Of a stretch of DNA of 64,000 nucleotides, positions 1 through 9,074 are shown piece after piece (position 1 is the stretch's first letter; each line of letters starts with the position of its first letter). A program made the position numbers and the translations under genes. The notes under the pieces were generated by a model, which was not told where the DNA came from, ran no database searches, and saw only the letters and a list, made by a program, of their open reading frames with translations. This DNA comes from Bacillus sp. N1-1 (GTDB lineage: Bacteria > Bacillota > Bacilli > Bacillales > Guptibacillaceae), in NCBI RefSeq assembly GCF_009818105.1, contig NZ_CP046564.1:434001-498000 (forward strand), in the 5' to 3' direction.

Positions 1-172
1 GACCAACTTGTCCATCTTCAAGACGTACTTTAATACCGTGTGGGTGAGTTGGAGACTTTGTTAAAATATCTTTCACAATTCCCCGCGTTGTTTTACCTGA
101 TCGCTGATCTTGTTTCAAGACGATATCAACGGTTTTCCCAGGTGCTATATTACTCCGATTCTGTCCGTTCAT
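1..172 (-). CDS. ywbE: YwbE family protein (3' end outside the window)
   Basis: Only the first 57 codons are present; the gene runs off the left edge. It begins MNGQNRSNIAPGKTVDIV and continues through KTTRGIVKDIL and SPTHPHGIKVRL, the conserved core of the short basic YwbE family (about 65 residues), whose function is not established. The start follows GAGGAAGAGGG at a good distance. The upstream gene on the same strand overlaps it by 23 bases, so the two are probably translated from one transcript. Family assignment is from recalled similarity. Confidence 0.85.
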   Translation of the reverse strand, partial: MNGQNRSNIAPGKTVDIVLKQDQRSGKTTRGIVKDILTKSPTHPHGIKVRLEDGQVG

Positions 173-329
173 GTTTACCCTCTTCCTCTGTCGTTTTGTG
201 CCGATGCTCTTCTGGCAACGGATCGACAGTATGTTTGACGCTGTATCCTTTTGATACAGCTATTCCAAAAGCAGCGGCAATGACAATTGTCATAATGATT
301 ACAACGATAATTGTAATAATGATAACCAT
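150..329 (-). CDS. Small single-span membrane protein, YtzI-like
   Basis: A 59-residue protein: an N-terminal hydrophobic helix (about residues 2-25, rich in I, V, T) followed by a charged tail containing SKGYSVKHTVDPLP. That GY.xKHTVDPL segment resembles the small Bacillus YtzI protein, of unknown function. I chose the internal ATG at 329 rather than the one at 362 because GGAAAGGAG lies seven bases before it; the longer form has no such site. The end overlaps the start of the ywbE gene by 23 bases, suggesting translational coupling. Small size limits certainty. Confidence 0.6.
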   Translation of the reverse strand: MVIIITIIVVIIMTIVIAAAFGIAVSKGYSVKHTVDPLPEEHRHKTTEEEGKHERTESE

Positions 330-522
330 TCCCGAACTCCTTTCCGTGATGTCTGTTTTCACTTTACCATGATTTGCCCGGTTAAGATAGAACAGCCACT
401 AACCATATACGTGACACGTTCTATCATCTAACTAGGACTCAGGTCTTATGCAAAGATATAGCTCTAGCTCATTATGAAAGCTAATGCAAGAAGATAGAAT
501 AAGGATATGAAAGGAGGCGATT

Positions 523-864
523 ATGATGAAGAAAGCAGGCTTGTTATTAGTAGGGGTTATTGCTGCAGTTGTCTTACTATCGAACCTTGGTTCTTTAGTA
601 GGTATGATCATTAGCCTCGGTATCTTATACGTAGCTGCTAAGAAATTCCTTCAAACGGATTCAACATTAGGAAAAGTCATTTGGGGAATCATAGGGTTCT
701 TTGCTTTAAGCATGGCTGTAGCAAATATGCCAGCTATACTTGGGCTTGTAGCAATCTACATCCTCTATGTCATTTATAAGAAGTGGGATGAACAAGGTAA
801 AGAAGAGGCAGATGATCCGTTCACCAATTTCGAGAAGCAGTGGGATGAACTTAAACGAAGCTAA
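523..864 (+). CDS. liaI: LiaI, membrane anchor of the Lia envelope-stress response
   Basis: Small integral membrane protein (113 residues) with three hydrophobic segments (about 5-20, 23-40, 50-80) and a charged tail ending in FEKQWDELKRS. In B. subtilis LiaI sits in the membrane and recruits the phage-shock-like protein LiaH to sites of envelope damage. It is followed directly by a PspA-family gene, then by liaF-liaS-liaR, which fixes the identity. Two adjacent ATGs (523, 526) follow AAGGAGG at 511-517; either may start translation. Expression is expected from an upstream LiaR-dependent promoter. Confidence 0.88.
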   Translation: MMKKAGLLLVGVIAAVVLLSNLGSLVGMIISLGILYVAAKKFLQTDSTLGKVIWGIIGFFALSMAVANMPAILGLVAIYILYVIYKKWDEQGKEEADDPFTNFEKQWDELKRS

Positions 865-887
865 TGATAAAAAGGAGAGAAAATAAT

Positions 888-1523
888 ATGGCGAATTTAC
901 TTACACGCATCAAAAATTCGATCGAAGCTGATTTTCATAGTATTCTTGATCAAAAAGAACAAAAAAATCCAATTTCAATGTTAAATCACTATCTAAGAAT
1001 GTGTGAACGAGAAGTGGAAAAGGCAGGGAAACTGGTTGAGCGACAATCAACGCTTTTAGGTGAGTTTAGAAGAGAACTTGATAAGGCAAGACGAAATGCA
1101 GAGAAGCGTGCAGGACAAGCTGTGCTAGCTAGTGAAGCTGGCGAAACAGATTTGTACGAGTTTGCTAAACAGGAGCAGGTTCAGTACGAAGAACGAGCAG
1201 ATCGGTTATCGGAATCAATGGATGAAGCAGGACTTGAACTTAAACGACTCGAACAAAAACATGAGAAGATGAAACATAAGCTAAAAGATATGTCGCTTAA
1301 ACGAATGGAATTAATGGGTAAAGAGAATAGCGTAAGAGCCCATCACAAAATGGACGTGATTCTTGAAGAGAGTCATCTTAACGAACCATTTAATCGATTT
1401 GATGAGATGGAGACATATATTGATAAATTAGAGAAAAAGGTGAATCGAGATTACTATGTTTCGAGCATGGACGTTCGATTTCATGATTTAGAAAAAAAGG
1501 TAAAAACGCAAGAAACTCATTAA
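888..1523 (+). CDS. liaH: LiaH, PspA/IM30 family phage-shock-like protein
   Basis: A 212-residue, almost wholly alpha-helical, charged protein with long coiled-coil stretches (roughly 20-165), beginning MANLLTRIKNSIEADFHS, typical of PspA/IM30. LiaH forms large oligomers that bind and stabilise the membrane under cell-wall antibiotic stress. The start at 888 follows AAAGGAGAG at 870-878; an upstream in-frame ATG at 864 overlaps the liaI stop but lacks a ribosome site of its own. A small hairpin terminator follows, so liaIH can be transcribed separately from liaFSR, as in B. subtilis. Confidence 0.93.
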   Translation: MANLLTRIKNSIEADFHSILDQKEQKNPISMLNHYLRMCEREVEKAGKLVERQSTLLGEFRRELDKARRNAEKRAGQAVLASEAGETDLYEFAKQEQVQYEERADRLSESMDEAGLELKRLEQKHEKMKHKLKDMSLKRMELMGKENSVRAHHKMDVILEESHLNEPFNRFDEMETYIDKLEKKVNRDYYVSSMDVRFHDLEKKVKTQETH

Positions 1524-1552
1524 AATCTTAAAAGAAATAATGGTATTCTAAA

Positions 1553-1574
1553 AGAGGCGCTTGCGCCTTTTTTA
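1553..1574 (+). terminator. Small hairpin between liaH and liaF
   Basis: AGGCGC at 1555-1560 pairs with GCGCCT at 1563-1568, followed by a run of T. The stem is short, so it probably attenuates rather than fully stops transcription into liaFSR. Confidence 0.7.
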
Positions 1575-1619
1575 GTGATGAATCGTTTTTCGATTAGACG
1601 GAAGCAAGGAGGTACACCG

Positions 1620-2345
1620 ATGTGGAAGAATTTAAATAGCGACACGGTTAAAGGGCTTTTAATTATTGGAGTCATTCTAATACTGCTAGAAGTTTCTTTA
1701 AATGGTGGCCTTCTATTCTTATTAATTGTATCCGGCGTATTGATTTATATGGGAAGGAAACGTCTGCCACGAACTTCCGGAAAGGTATTTCTGGGAGGGG
1801 GTGTTTTCTTTTTTGTTACGACGGTAATGAATATGGTCGTCGTGAAGTTTTTTCTTCTCGTATTGTTAGTATATCTTGGGTTTCAACTCTATCAGTCCAA
1901 ACAAAAACCTAAAAAAATCCGTCCTGTTTTAGAAGAACCTGAACATGTGAAAGAAGGTCTTGTTCATCAGCAGCCGATTTTTCAAAATAGATGGGTTGGG
2001 AAACAAAGGACACATGAACATGTGTATGAATGGAACGATGTGAACATCCAGGCTGGTTTTGGAGAAACAGTCATTGATTTAAGCTATACTGTTCTTCCGA
2101 AAGGCGAATCAATTATTATGATTCGTAACATCGTGGGTAACATACAGGTGCTCGTGCCGTATGAACTCGAAGTAAGTATTCAGCATTCATCTATGCTCGG
2201 GTCAGCCACAATATTTCATCATGAAGAGCCTGGTATGTTTAATAAAGTGCTTTCTTACAAAACAAATGGCTATGAGGAAGCTTCTGAGAAAGTGAAGCTT
2301 GTAACCTCCATGTTTGCTGGGGATTTAGAGGTGAAGCGCGTATGA
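1620..2345 (+). CDS. liaF: LiaF, membrane inhibitor of the LiaSR two-component system
   Basis: A 241-residue protein with about four hydrophobic helices in the first 100 residues and a soluble C-terminal domain (about 130-241) of the LiaF/DUF2154 type, ending in [15 protein letters not shown]. LiaF keeps the histidine kinase LiaS off in unstressed cells. I chose ATG 1620, preceded by AAGGAGG at 1606-1612, over the longer frame opening at 1575. The stop overlaps the liaS start by four bases. A liaG gene, present between liaH and liaF in B. subtilis, is absent here. Confidence 0.9.
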   Translation: MWKNLNSDTVKGLLIIGVILILLEVSLNGGLLFLLIVSGVLIYMGRKRLPRTSGKVFLGGGVFFFVTTVMNMVVVKFFLLVLLVYLGFQLYQSKQKPKKIRPVLEEPEHVKEGLVHQQPIFQNRWVGKQRTHEHVYEWNDVNIQAGFGETVIDLSYTVLPKGESIIMIRNIVGNIQVLVPYELEVSIQHSSMLGSATIFHHEEPGMFNKVLSYKTNGYEEASEKVKLVTSMFAGDLEVKRV

Positions 2346-3373
2346 GTGTGATACAGCGTCATATGTTCATTGGTGCGTTGCTCTCACTCCTGCTGCTTTT
2401 CCTCTTCACTGCGGCTTACTTATCGGTCTATCCAATTGCTTCCTTCTCTCTATTGTTTGAAAAGGATTTAATGGATTTACCGTTTGGGCTAATCGTTCCA
2501 ATCATGACTATTATACTTGGAGGAGCTGCTGGGGGAGTATCAGGATTTTACGTTAGTAAAGAACTTCAATATGTAGCTGATACGCTTCAAGAACTTGATA
2601 AAGGACGCACGATACATAATAAAAATAGCACAGGTCTAAATGGTGTTTTTGAACAGATTAGCAAGCTGCAAAATCGAATAAATGAGCAGGTGAGATTAGC
2701 TCAAAAGCTAGCGAATGAAAAAGCAGAAGATCATGAAAAGCGTGTCCAACAAGTTGTCTCAGAAGAGCGGAATCGTCTAGCAAGAGAACTACATGACTCG
2801 GTTAGCCAACAACTTTTCGCTGCTTCAATGCTCATGAGTGCCATCACAGAAACGCGAGAAGAAATGGATGATCAAGAGACAAGACACCTTAAGATGGTTG
2901 AGGAAACCATTCATCAATCTCAGTTAGAAATGCGCGCTCTTTTACTTCATCTTAGACCAGCCGCTCTAAAGGATCGTACCCTTGAAGAAGGAATAAAGGA
3001 ACTTCTAAACGAATTGTCACAAAAGGTTCCAATTGATGTGAGTTGGAAACTTGAAACTCTCGAACTAGATAAAGGTGTAGAAGACCACCTCTTTCGTATC
3101 TTACAAGAATGTGTTTCTAACACGTTGCGGCATGCGAAAGCATCGACACTTGATGTTCTTCTCATTCGGCGCGAGGGGCGAACGATTTTAAGAATTGTTG
3201 ATGATGGTATTGGATTTAAGATGGATGAGAAGAAAGCTACCTCTTATGGTCTACAAAACATGCATGAACGAGCATTAGAAATTGGAGGCGTTCTTAAGTT
3301 AGTCAGCTTGCCACAAAAGGGGACAAGACTAGAGGTGAGCGTACCACACGTTGGAGGGGAACGAAATGATTAA
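2342..3373 (+). CDS. liaS: LiaS, sensor histidine kinase (NarL-type partner)
   Basis: A 343-residue kinase: two membrane helices (about 8-33 and 48-72), a HAMP-like linker with a coiled coil (about 75-140), a HisKA_3 phosphoacceptor with [10 protein letters not shown] (His151), and a HATPase domain whose N box reads [13 protein letters not shown] and G boxes DDGIGF and YGLQNM. The extracellular loop is very short, as expected for an intramembrane-sensing kinase controlled by LiaF. It overlaps liaF by ATGA and liaR by eight bases, indicating tight coupling of the three genes. Confidence 0.93.
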   Translation: MSVIQRHMFIGALLSLLLLFLFTAAYLSVYPIASFSLLFEKDLMDLPFGLIVPIMTIILGGAAGGVSGFYVSKELQYVADTLQELDKGRTIHNKNSTGLNGVFEQISKLQNRINEQVRLAQKLANEKAEDHEKRVQQVVSEERNRLARELHDSVSQQLFAASMLMSAITETREEMDDQETRHLKMVEETIHQSQLEMRALLLHLRPAALKDRTLEEGIKELLNELSQKVPIDVSWKLETLELDKGVEDHLFRILQECVSNTLRHAKASTLDVLLIRREGRTILRIVDDGIGFKMDEKKATSYGLQNMHERALEIGGVLKLVSLPQKGTRLEVSVPHVGGERND

Positions 3374-3998
3374 GGTGTTGTTTGTTGACGATCATGAAAT
3401 GGTGCGAATCGGGGTATCGTCTTATTTGTCAGCTCAAGCAGATATTACCGTTGTTGGAGAAGCAGACAATGGGAAGAAAGGGGTAGAACTGGCTCTTTCA
3501 CTTCGGCCTGATATCATTCTTATGGACCTTGTGATGGAAGAGATGGATGGCATTGAAGCAACGAAGCACATTATTGCAGATTGGCCTGAAGCAAAGATTA
3601 TTATTGTAACAAGCTTCATTGATGACGAAAAAGTATACCCGGCACTTGAAGCTGGGGCTACAAGTTATATGCTAAAAACATCAAAAGCTGTGGAAATTGC
3701 GAATGCCGTTCGAAAAACCTATCATGGAGAATCTGTGCTTGAACCTGAAGTGACTGGGAAGATGATGTCACGCATGCGTAGCCGGGTTCAAACGCTACCT
3801 CATGAAGAGTTAACGGAAAGAGAAATGGAAATACTCTTATTAATGGCTCAGGGTAAAGCAAACCAAACAATCGCAGATGAATGTTTTATTGCTCTTAAAA
3901 CCGTGAAAGTTCATGTAAGTAATATCCTTGGTAAACTTGAAGTCCAGGATCGAACTCAGGCCGTTATTTACGCATTTAAACACAACCTTGTGAATTGA
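3366..3998 (+). CDS. liaR: LiaR, NarL/FixJ family response regulator
   Basis: A 210-residue regulator: receiver domain with acidic pair VDDHE, phosphoacceptor Asp54 (ILMDLVME) and a conserved Lys in MLKTSK, then a LuxR-type helix-turn-helix (about 148-195, [15 protein letters not shown] ... VKVHVSNI). It activates the liaI promoter and its own genes on envelope stress. The true start is ATG 3366 after GGAGGGG at 3353-3359, inside the end of liaS. A strong terminator follows. Confidence 0.94.
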   Translation: MIKVLFVDDHEMVRIGVSSYLSAQADITVVGEADNGKKGVELALSLRPDIILMDLVMEEMDGIEATKHIIADWPEAKIIIVTSFIDDEKVYPALEAGATSYMLKTSKAVEIANAVRKTYHGESVLEPEVTGKMMSRMRSRVQTLPHEELTEREMEILLLMAQGKANQTIADECFIALKTVKVHVSNILGKLEVQDRTQAVIYAFKHNLVN

Positions 3999-4005
3999 TG
4001 AGAAG

Positions 4006-4040
4006 AAAGCAAAAACAGAAAGCGTTTTTGCTTTTTTTTG
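4006..4040 (+). terminator. Rho-independent terminator of the lia operon
   Basis: AGCAAAAAC (4008-4016) pairs with GTTTTTGCT (4024-4032), followed by eight T. Confidence 0.88.
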
Positions 4041-4176
4041 ATGCAAAAAATAAAACACCAGCACCGAAAATTAAGAAAATTCTTGTATATCACTGTCGAA
4101 ATAAGTTGATATCATAGTACTAAAAGCCTATTTATCTATTGTAACCGCTTCAATTAAAAATCTTAGGTTTAGGTTG

Positions 4177-4205
4177 TTTACAAAGCATTAAATCCCTATT
4201 ATAAT
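4177..4205 (+). promoter_or_regulatory. SigA-type promoter for the YitT gene
   Basis: TTTACA at 4177-4182 and a perfect TATAAT at 4200-4205 are separated by 17 bases, about 50 bases before the gene start. The region from 4041 to 4176 holds nothing else that I can recognise. Confidence 0.7.
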
Positions 4206-4253
4206 CCCGATTGTGCTTACGAAACGAAAACAAAACAACGGGAGGGATAATAG

Positions 4254-5102
4254 ATGCTTCATCACATCAAAACTTATCTGCTAATTACTTTGGGTGCACT
4301 CGGTGTTGCTACCCACGTTCATTTCTTCCTATCTCCTAATAGTCTTGCAACAGGGGGAGTCAGTGGTTTGTCGATTTTGATGAACCATCTTGTCCCAAAC
4401 CTGTCAGTCGGAATGTTTATGATTATTTTGAACGCAGTTCTTTTGTTAGTTGGAATTCTTTTTCTCGGACCGAAATTCGGTGTTAAAACGATCTATGCAA
4501 GCTTTGCTTTATCACTTGCTGTATGGGCATTTGAGCGCTTTATCCCAGTGACTGAGCCATTTAGTCAGGATATCTTAATTCAATTGATCATTGGACAGTG
4601 TATTGCTGCAGCTGGCATGGGACTTGTCTTTCATCAGAAAGCGTCTACTGGCGGTACGGATATCATTGCAATGATTCTGAATAAATTCTTCTCAATGGAA
4701 GTTGGGAAAGCAGTTCTGGTCTCAGATATTTCAATTGCCCTATTCTCAGTCGTCTTATTTGGACCTGAAATCGGAATGTATGCAATATTTGGTGTCATTC
4801 TAAACGGCTTAGTGATTGATTATACGCTTCAAAGCTTTGAAGCAAAGAAAGAGATTGTTATCATTAGTAAAGAAAGTGAAGAAATTCGTTCCTTTATTGT
4901 TGAAGTAATTGGGAAAGGCGCTACAATTCACACAGCAAGAGGCGCGTTTACTTCAGATGAAAAAGAAGTGATCACAACGATTCTTGGAAGAAAAGATCTT
5001 CTAAAACTGAAAAAGCACGTTGGTACGGTTGATCAAAAAGCCTTTATAACAGTTCACAGTATGAAGGAAATTCTTGGTCAGGACTTTAAATCACTTGCTT
5101 AA
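4254..5102 (+). CDS. YitT family membrane protein with DUF2179 domain
   Basis: A 282-residue protein: five or six hydrophobic helices in residues 1-195 (YitT_membrane, with FFLSPNSLATGGVSG near the start and KASTGGTDIIA) and a soluble C-terminal DUF2179 domain (about 215-275, containing GKGATIHTARGAFT). Family members are widespread in Bacillus in several paralogues; the transport or binding role is unknown. It stands alone between a clear promoter and a terminator, so it is probably its own unit. Which B. subtilis paralogue it matches cannot be decided here. Confidence 0.85.
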   Translation: MLHHIKTYLLITLGALGVATHVHFFLSPNSLATGGVSGLSILMNHLVPNLSVGMFMIILNAVLLLVGILFLGPKFGVKTIYASFALSLAVWAFERFIPVTEPFSQDILIQLIIGQCIAAAGMGLVFHQKASTGGTDIIAMILNKFFSMEVGKAVLVSDISIALFSVVLFGPEIGMYAIFGVILNGLVIDYTLQSFEAKKEIVIISKESEEIRSFIVEVIGKGATIHTARGAFTSDEKEVITTILGRKDLLKLKKHVGTVDQKAFITVHSMKEILGQDFKSLA

Positions 5103-5106
5103 TCTA

Positions 5107-5145
5107 TAAAATCCTCGTTTCCATTTGGAAACGAGGATTTTATTT
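5107..5145. terminator. Bidirectional terminator between the YitT and TspO-like genes
   Basis: AAAATCCTCGTTTCC pairs with GGAAACGAGGATTTT around a four-base loop; A and T runs on both sides serve both converging genes. Confidence 0.85.
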
Positions 5146-5875
5146 AGCGTTTATTTACTTTAAAAGCATAAACAAGAGTAACCATGAAGAGCAGTGCAGC
5201 AAGAAAGTAGGATGAATAGACGACTAGCGGAACGTCTCCATTTTGATTTTTTACGCCAATTCCAATAAAGGCCCATACAAATACGAGCGGATAAATCCAA
5301 TCTTGCTCTTTCTTTAGGAAAGTAAGCGCCAATATTGTGGCGATAATTAACAGAAGGAAAGTCCATACCGAATCAGATAAGCCGAAACCATCCCAGTCGA
5401 TGTAGGTTAGATAATAACTAATGTTTGCGATTGTCGCTACGCTAATCCACCCAAGATATACGGAAAAAGGGAGTAAATCAAAGAAGGACGCGTCTGCTGC
5501 TTTTGCTTTCGTGTATAGTCTGATGAGTGTTGAGAGTAAAAGAAGCATAACAATAACAGATAACCCGAAGAATTCATAATGCCATAGGAAAATCCATAGA
5601 CTGTTTAGGATGGAGCTTAATACAAATAGTCCGCTCGTTTCCTGATAGACTGGCAAATCGCGACGACTTTTAGGGAATTGGCGAATAACCCATATCCCTA
5701 ATAAAAGATAAATCAATCCCCAAATACTAAACACATAACCAGCAGGTGTAAACAATACATTTAGTCTATTTGAAATTTCTCCAGTCGTTTGTCCATTTAG
5801 TGGAAGTGAATTAGCTAACCCGTTTACCGTTACGACGATCATGTATGCAATAAGATTAAGAAGAAATTTACCCAT
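5144..5875 (-). CDS. TspO/MBR-like tryptophan-rich sensory membrane protein
   Basis: A 243-residue membrane protein with seven or eight predicted helices, longer than classical five-helix TspO (about 155). The N-terminal part carries NGLANSLPLNGQTTGEIS and LFTPAGYVFSIWGLIYLLLG, the latter close to the conserved FxPPxWxFxxxWxxLY region of TspO. TspO proteins bind porphyrins and sterol-like ligands; the role of the long bacterial form is unclear. GAGGAGG precedes the start at a good distance. The ligand is inference only. Confidence 0.75.
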   Translation of the reverse strand: MGKFLLNLIAYMIVVTVNGLANSLPLNGQTTGEISNRLNVLFTPAGYVFSIWGLIYLLLGIWVIRQFPKSRRDLPVYQETSGLFVLSSILNSLWIFLWHYEFFGLSVIVMLLLLSTLIRLYTKAKAADASFFDLLPFSVYLGWISVATIANISYYLTYIDWDGFGLSDSVWTFLLLIIATILALTFLKKEQDWIYPLVFVWAFIGIGVKNQNGDVPLVVYSSYFLAALLFMVTLVYAFKVNKR

Positions 5876-5960
5876 AAGAACCTCCTCGTTATAGTCTATA
5901 GTACATACTATTCCTTCTTAATATTAAAGATAACCGCCTTTTTATGAGCAAGAGCACATA

Positions 5961-5990
5961 TAAAAACCTGCTCCAGTTAAGGAGCAGGTG
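5961..5990 (-). terminator. Terminator of the yfmJ-type gene
   Basis: CCTGCTCC (5968-5975) pairs with GGAGCAGG (5981-5988); the preceding run of A on this strand gives the U tract for the minus-strand transcript. Confidence 0.8.
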
Positions 5991-5997
5991 AGTTTGT

Positions 5998-7029
5998 TTA
6001 GCGATTAGGAAGTGTAGCATATTCTGGATCTGCCACTTTTACAAGTTGTTTACCAAGATTTTTACCTTCAAAAAGACCGAGGAATGCATTTGGAACGTTT
6101 TCGAATCCTTCTACGATCGTTTCTTCGTATTTTAACTTGCCTTCTTGTAGCCATTTACCAAGTTGTTCAGCACCTTCATTAAAACGATCAGAATAGTCGC
6201 CAACAACAAAGCCTTTCATGAGAGAACTAGTTTGAATTAGTTTACCTTGAACGCGTGGACCAAGATCTGCTTCTTTATTATTGTAAGAAGAGATAGCGCC
6301 ACATACAGGGATGCGAGCAAATTTGTTGAGTAAGCTAATAGCAGCATCACCAATTTCGCCACCAACGTTCTCGTAATACACGTCAATGCCATCTGGACAA
6401 GCTTCTTTTAGTGCTTGATAGACGTCCTGTGTTTTGTAATTAATTCCTTCGTCAAAGCCAAGCTCGTTTTTAATATAATCAATCTTGTCATCAGACCCAG
6501 CAATACCAACCACACGGCAGCCTTTAATTTTAGCGATTTGACCAACTACAGAGCCTACTGCTCCAGCAGCGCCTGAGACGACTACTGTTTCGCCCTCTTT
6601 AGGTTGACCGATGTCTAAAAGTCCGAAATAAGCCGTTTGACCTGGCATGCCGAGAATTCCAAGGTGCGTGGTAATTGGTGCAACACTTGGGTCGATTTTG
6701 CGAAGGTGTTTCTCGTTAACTACTGAATATTCTTCCCAGTTCAGATGCCCGATAACAACGTCACCTTGATTAAAGTGTGATGATTTAGACTCTGCTACTT
6801 CAGCTACAACACCACCATTTAATGGTTCATTTACTTGGAATGGTGCTACGTATGATTTTGCATCTCTCATACGACCTCTCATGTAAGGGTCTACTGTAAG
6901 GTAAAGTGCACGCAGAAGAACTTCTCCATCTTTCGGGGATGGAATATCTGCCTCAACAATGTTGAAGTGCTCCATTGAAGGCATACCTTCTGGTCGTTTT
7001 GCTAGATGAATTTGTCTTTGTTTACTCAT
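5998..7029 (-). CDS. yfmJ: NADP-dependent medium-chain oxidoreductase, YfmJ type
   Basis: A 343-residue zinc-free medium-chain dehydrogenase/reductase of the prostaglandin reductase / leukotriene B4 dehydrogenase group. N-terminal GroES-like fold with LTVDPYMRGRM, then a Rossmann domain with the nucleotide motif VVSGAAGAVGSVVGQIAK and a C-terminal GKQLVKV. These enzymes reduce the double bond of alpha,beta-unsaturated carbonyls with NADPH, a detoxification role. It closely recalls B. subtilis YfmJ along its length. It is a single gene with its own terminator. Confidence 0.88.
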   Translation of the reverse strand: MSKQRQIHLAKRPEGMPSMEHFNIVEADIPSPKDGEVLLRALYLTVDPYMRGRMRDAKSYVAPFQVNEPLNGGVVAEVAESKSSHFNQGDVVIGHLNWEEYSVVNEKHLRKIDPSVAPITTHLGILGMPGQTAYFGLLDIGQPKEGETVVVSGAAGAVGSVVGQIAKIKGCRVVGIAGSDDKIDYIKNELGFDEGINYKTQDVYQALKEACPDGIDVYYENVGGEIGDAAISLLNKFARIPVCGAISSYNNKEADLGPRVQGKLIQTSSLMKGFVVGDYSDRFNEGAEQLGKWLQEGKLKYEETIVEGFENVPNAFLGLFEGKNLGKQLVKVADPEYATLPNR

Positions 7030-7270
7030 TCATAACCCCTCCATTATATGATTGATGCTTCATTCATTTCCTATCTAAGCTGTTCCACTTAAACAGTATC
7101 ATAAAACATTACAGTTCATCAAAACATTCGTATTCTAAATATGGAAAGCGTCATTTGTTAGGATTCCCAGGATATAGGGGGATATTTAGTTGAGAGAACA
7201 TTCAAATGGTTCTTTTTTTGAAAAGAATCATCGCAATTGGTTATGATACAGGTGAGAGGAGGAGAGGCAA

Positions 7271-7993
7271 TTGAGTCAAAAAACAAGCGGATGGATCATG
7301 AAGCAAACTTGGGAGGACCTCTTATTCTTGCACTGGTCCATTGATCCCTCCTGGCTTCAATCAATGCTTCCACCTCAATTAGAAGTCGATACTTTTGATG
7401 GAAAAGCATGGATTGGGATCGTTCCATTTGAAATGACCCATATTCGATTTAGAGGATTGCCTTCCGTTCCATTTGCTTCAAGACTACTTGAGTTAAATGT
7501 ACGCACCTATGTGAAATACGGTAAAAAGCGTGGAGTATATTTCTTTAGCCTTGATGCTAGTCATAAAGCAGGTGTCGCGATTGCTAGAAATCTTTTTCAC
7601 CTTCCATACTTTCACGCAAAGATGGGTAAAAAAAGCGATGGAAACCAAATTAGTTTTTGGTCATCACGAACGCATAAAGATGCTAAACAAGCCGATTATC
7701 ACATTATTTACGAACCAGTAGGTGATCGCTACGAGACAATAGAAGGAAATCTTGATTACTGGCTGACAGAAAGAGATCGGCTCTTTATCGTACGTCAAAA
7801 CAACGTTTATCAGGGGAAAATTAGGCATGATAAGTGGCCGCTCCAAAAAGTTGACGTCGCCGTTCTCCGAGATACACTCTCTCAATCGTATCACTACCAT
7901 GATTCTTACATCACTCATTTTTCTAGATCTGTGACGACCTATTTGTGGCCATTTGAGAAGATAACAAAAACAACAAGCCCCTCTTCGAAGTGA
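7271..7993 (+). CDS. YqjF/DUF2071 family protein
   Basis: A 240-residue soluble protein. DUF2071 marks visible are LLFLHWSIDPSWLQSMLPP near the N terminus, WIGIVPFEMTHIRFRGLP, LNVRTYV and GVYFFSLDAS, the acetoacetate-decarboxylase-like fold described for this family. Enzymatic activity is unknown. TTG 7271 is the start, preceded by GAGGAGGAGAGG. Its 3' end lies in a terminator shared with the converging rarD gene. Confidence 0.82.
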   Translation: MSQKTSGWIMKQTWEDLLFLHWSIDPSWLQSMLPPQLEVDTFDGKAWIGIVPFEMTHIRFRGLPSVPFASRLLELNVRTYVKYGKKRGVYFFSLDASHKAGVAIARNLFHLPYFHAKMGKKSDGNQISFWSSRTHKDAKQADYHIIYEPVGDRYETIEGNLDYWLTERDRLFIVRQNNVYQGKIRHDKWPLQKVDVAVLRDTLSQSYHYHDSYITHFSRSVTTYLWPFEKITKTTSPSSK

Positions 7994-8010
7994 AGCGGGC
8001 TTGTTGTCTT
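7968..8010. terminator. Bidirectional terminator between the DUF2071 gene and rarD
   Basis: ACAACAAGCCC (7970-7980) pairs with GGGCTTGTTGT (7997-8007). The left arm lies within the last codons of the DUF2071 gene. Confidence 0.8.
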
Positions 8011-8011
8011 A

Positions 8012-8953
8012 CTAAGATTCTAGTGAATGCTTTCTTTGAAAGAAGGATGGCTCAATTCTACGGAATAGTTTCGTTCGCGCAAAAGTGAAAAGTATGAGCG
8101 CTGCCCAGATTAACGTAAAGCTGACGACGTGTACAGAAGTGAATGATTCATCATAAAGAAATACACCTTGTACAAGCATTAGCGTAGGAGCGATGTACTG
8201 TAAAAAGCCAATCATGGAAAGAGAGATGCGGTTAGCGCCACTTGCAAATAAAAGGAGTGGGACAGCCGTTACGATTCCTGCAGCAAGCAATAGACCGAAA
8301 ATAACTGAATCCTGAATATATAAAGCATCCGCAACGCTAGAGCGCACTGTCATTAAATAGATTAATGCAAACGGCGTGATGAGTAGCGTTTCAATGGTTA
8401 GTCCTGTTAGAGCACCAAGTCTTGCTTTCTTCTTCAATAAGCCATATAAACCAAAGCTCATCGCAAGAATAAGAGAAACCCACGGTATTTCCCCAAAACG
8501 AAAAACGAGATTTAATACGCCAATTGTCGCGAGCAAGAAAGAAATCAGCTGCCAGAATGACAGTTTTTCTTTTAAAAATAGAATTCCAAGAAGAACGCTA
8601 ATCAATGGGTTAATGTAATAACCAAGACTAGTTTGAATAACGTGATTGTGATTAACCGCCCAAATGAAAGCATACCAATTAATTGTAATAAATAAAGAAG
8701 CAAAGGCAATAGCCATTAGCTTTTTAGGCTGGCGAAAGATTGCGTACAGTTCATCTTTAAAAGAAGAGATTTTCCTAAGCATAGCTAGAATGATTAACAT
8801 AAAAACAAATGACCAGATGATACGGTGAGCGAGTACTTCTTCAGATGGCACACTCCCGACTAGCTTCCAATATAGCGGAAGAATCCCCCATAAGAAGTAG
8901 GCGCCTGCACCGGAAAGTATACCGATTGTTTGTTCATTATCTAAGTTTTTCAT
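8012..8953 (-). CDS. rarD: RarD, EamA/DMT family transporter
   Basis: A 313-residue membrane protein with ten predicted helices and the RarD features GAYFLWGILPLYWKL, VLAHRIIWSFVFM, INWYAFIWAVN and LGYYINPL. RarD belongs to the drug/metabolite transporter superfamily; it was named for chloramphenicol sensitivity in Pseudomonas, but its substrate is not established. It is transcribed towards the terminator shared with the DUF2071 gene. Length and motif order are those of a complete protein. Confidence 0.9.
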   Translation of the reverse strand: MKNLDNEQTIGILSGAGAYFLWGILPLYWKLVGSVPSEEVLAHRIIWSFVFMLIILAMLRKISSFKDELYAIFRQPKKLMAIAFASLFITINWYAFIWAVNHNHVIQTSLGYYINPLISVLLGILFLKEKLSFWQLISFLLATIGVLNLVFRFGEIPWVSLILAMSFGLYGLLKKKARLGALTGLTIETLLITPFALIYLMTVRSSVADALYIQDSVIFGLLLAAGIVTAVPLLLFASGANRISLSMIGFLQYIAPTLMLVQGVFLYDESFTSVHVVSFTLIWAALILFTFARTKLFRRIEPSFFQRKHSLES

Positions 8954-9074
8954 ACACTAATCCTCGTTTCTATAGTGTCACTCTTACCAGTTTAGCTTCC
9001 TTTCCAAATCATTACAACGAAAAAGAGTTCAGGTTGCAACATACATTGTGTAAGAGAGGGAAGGGGGAAAGGTG

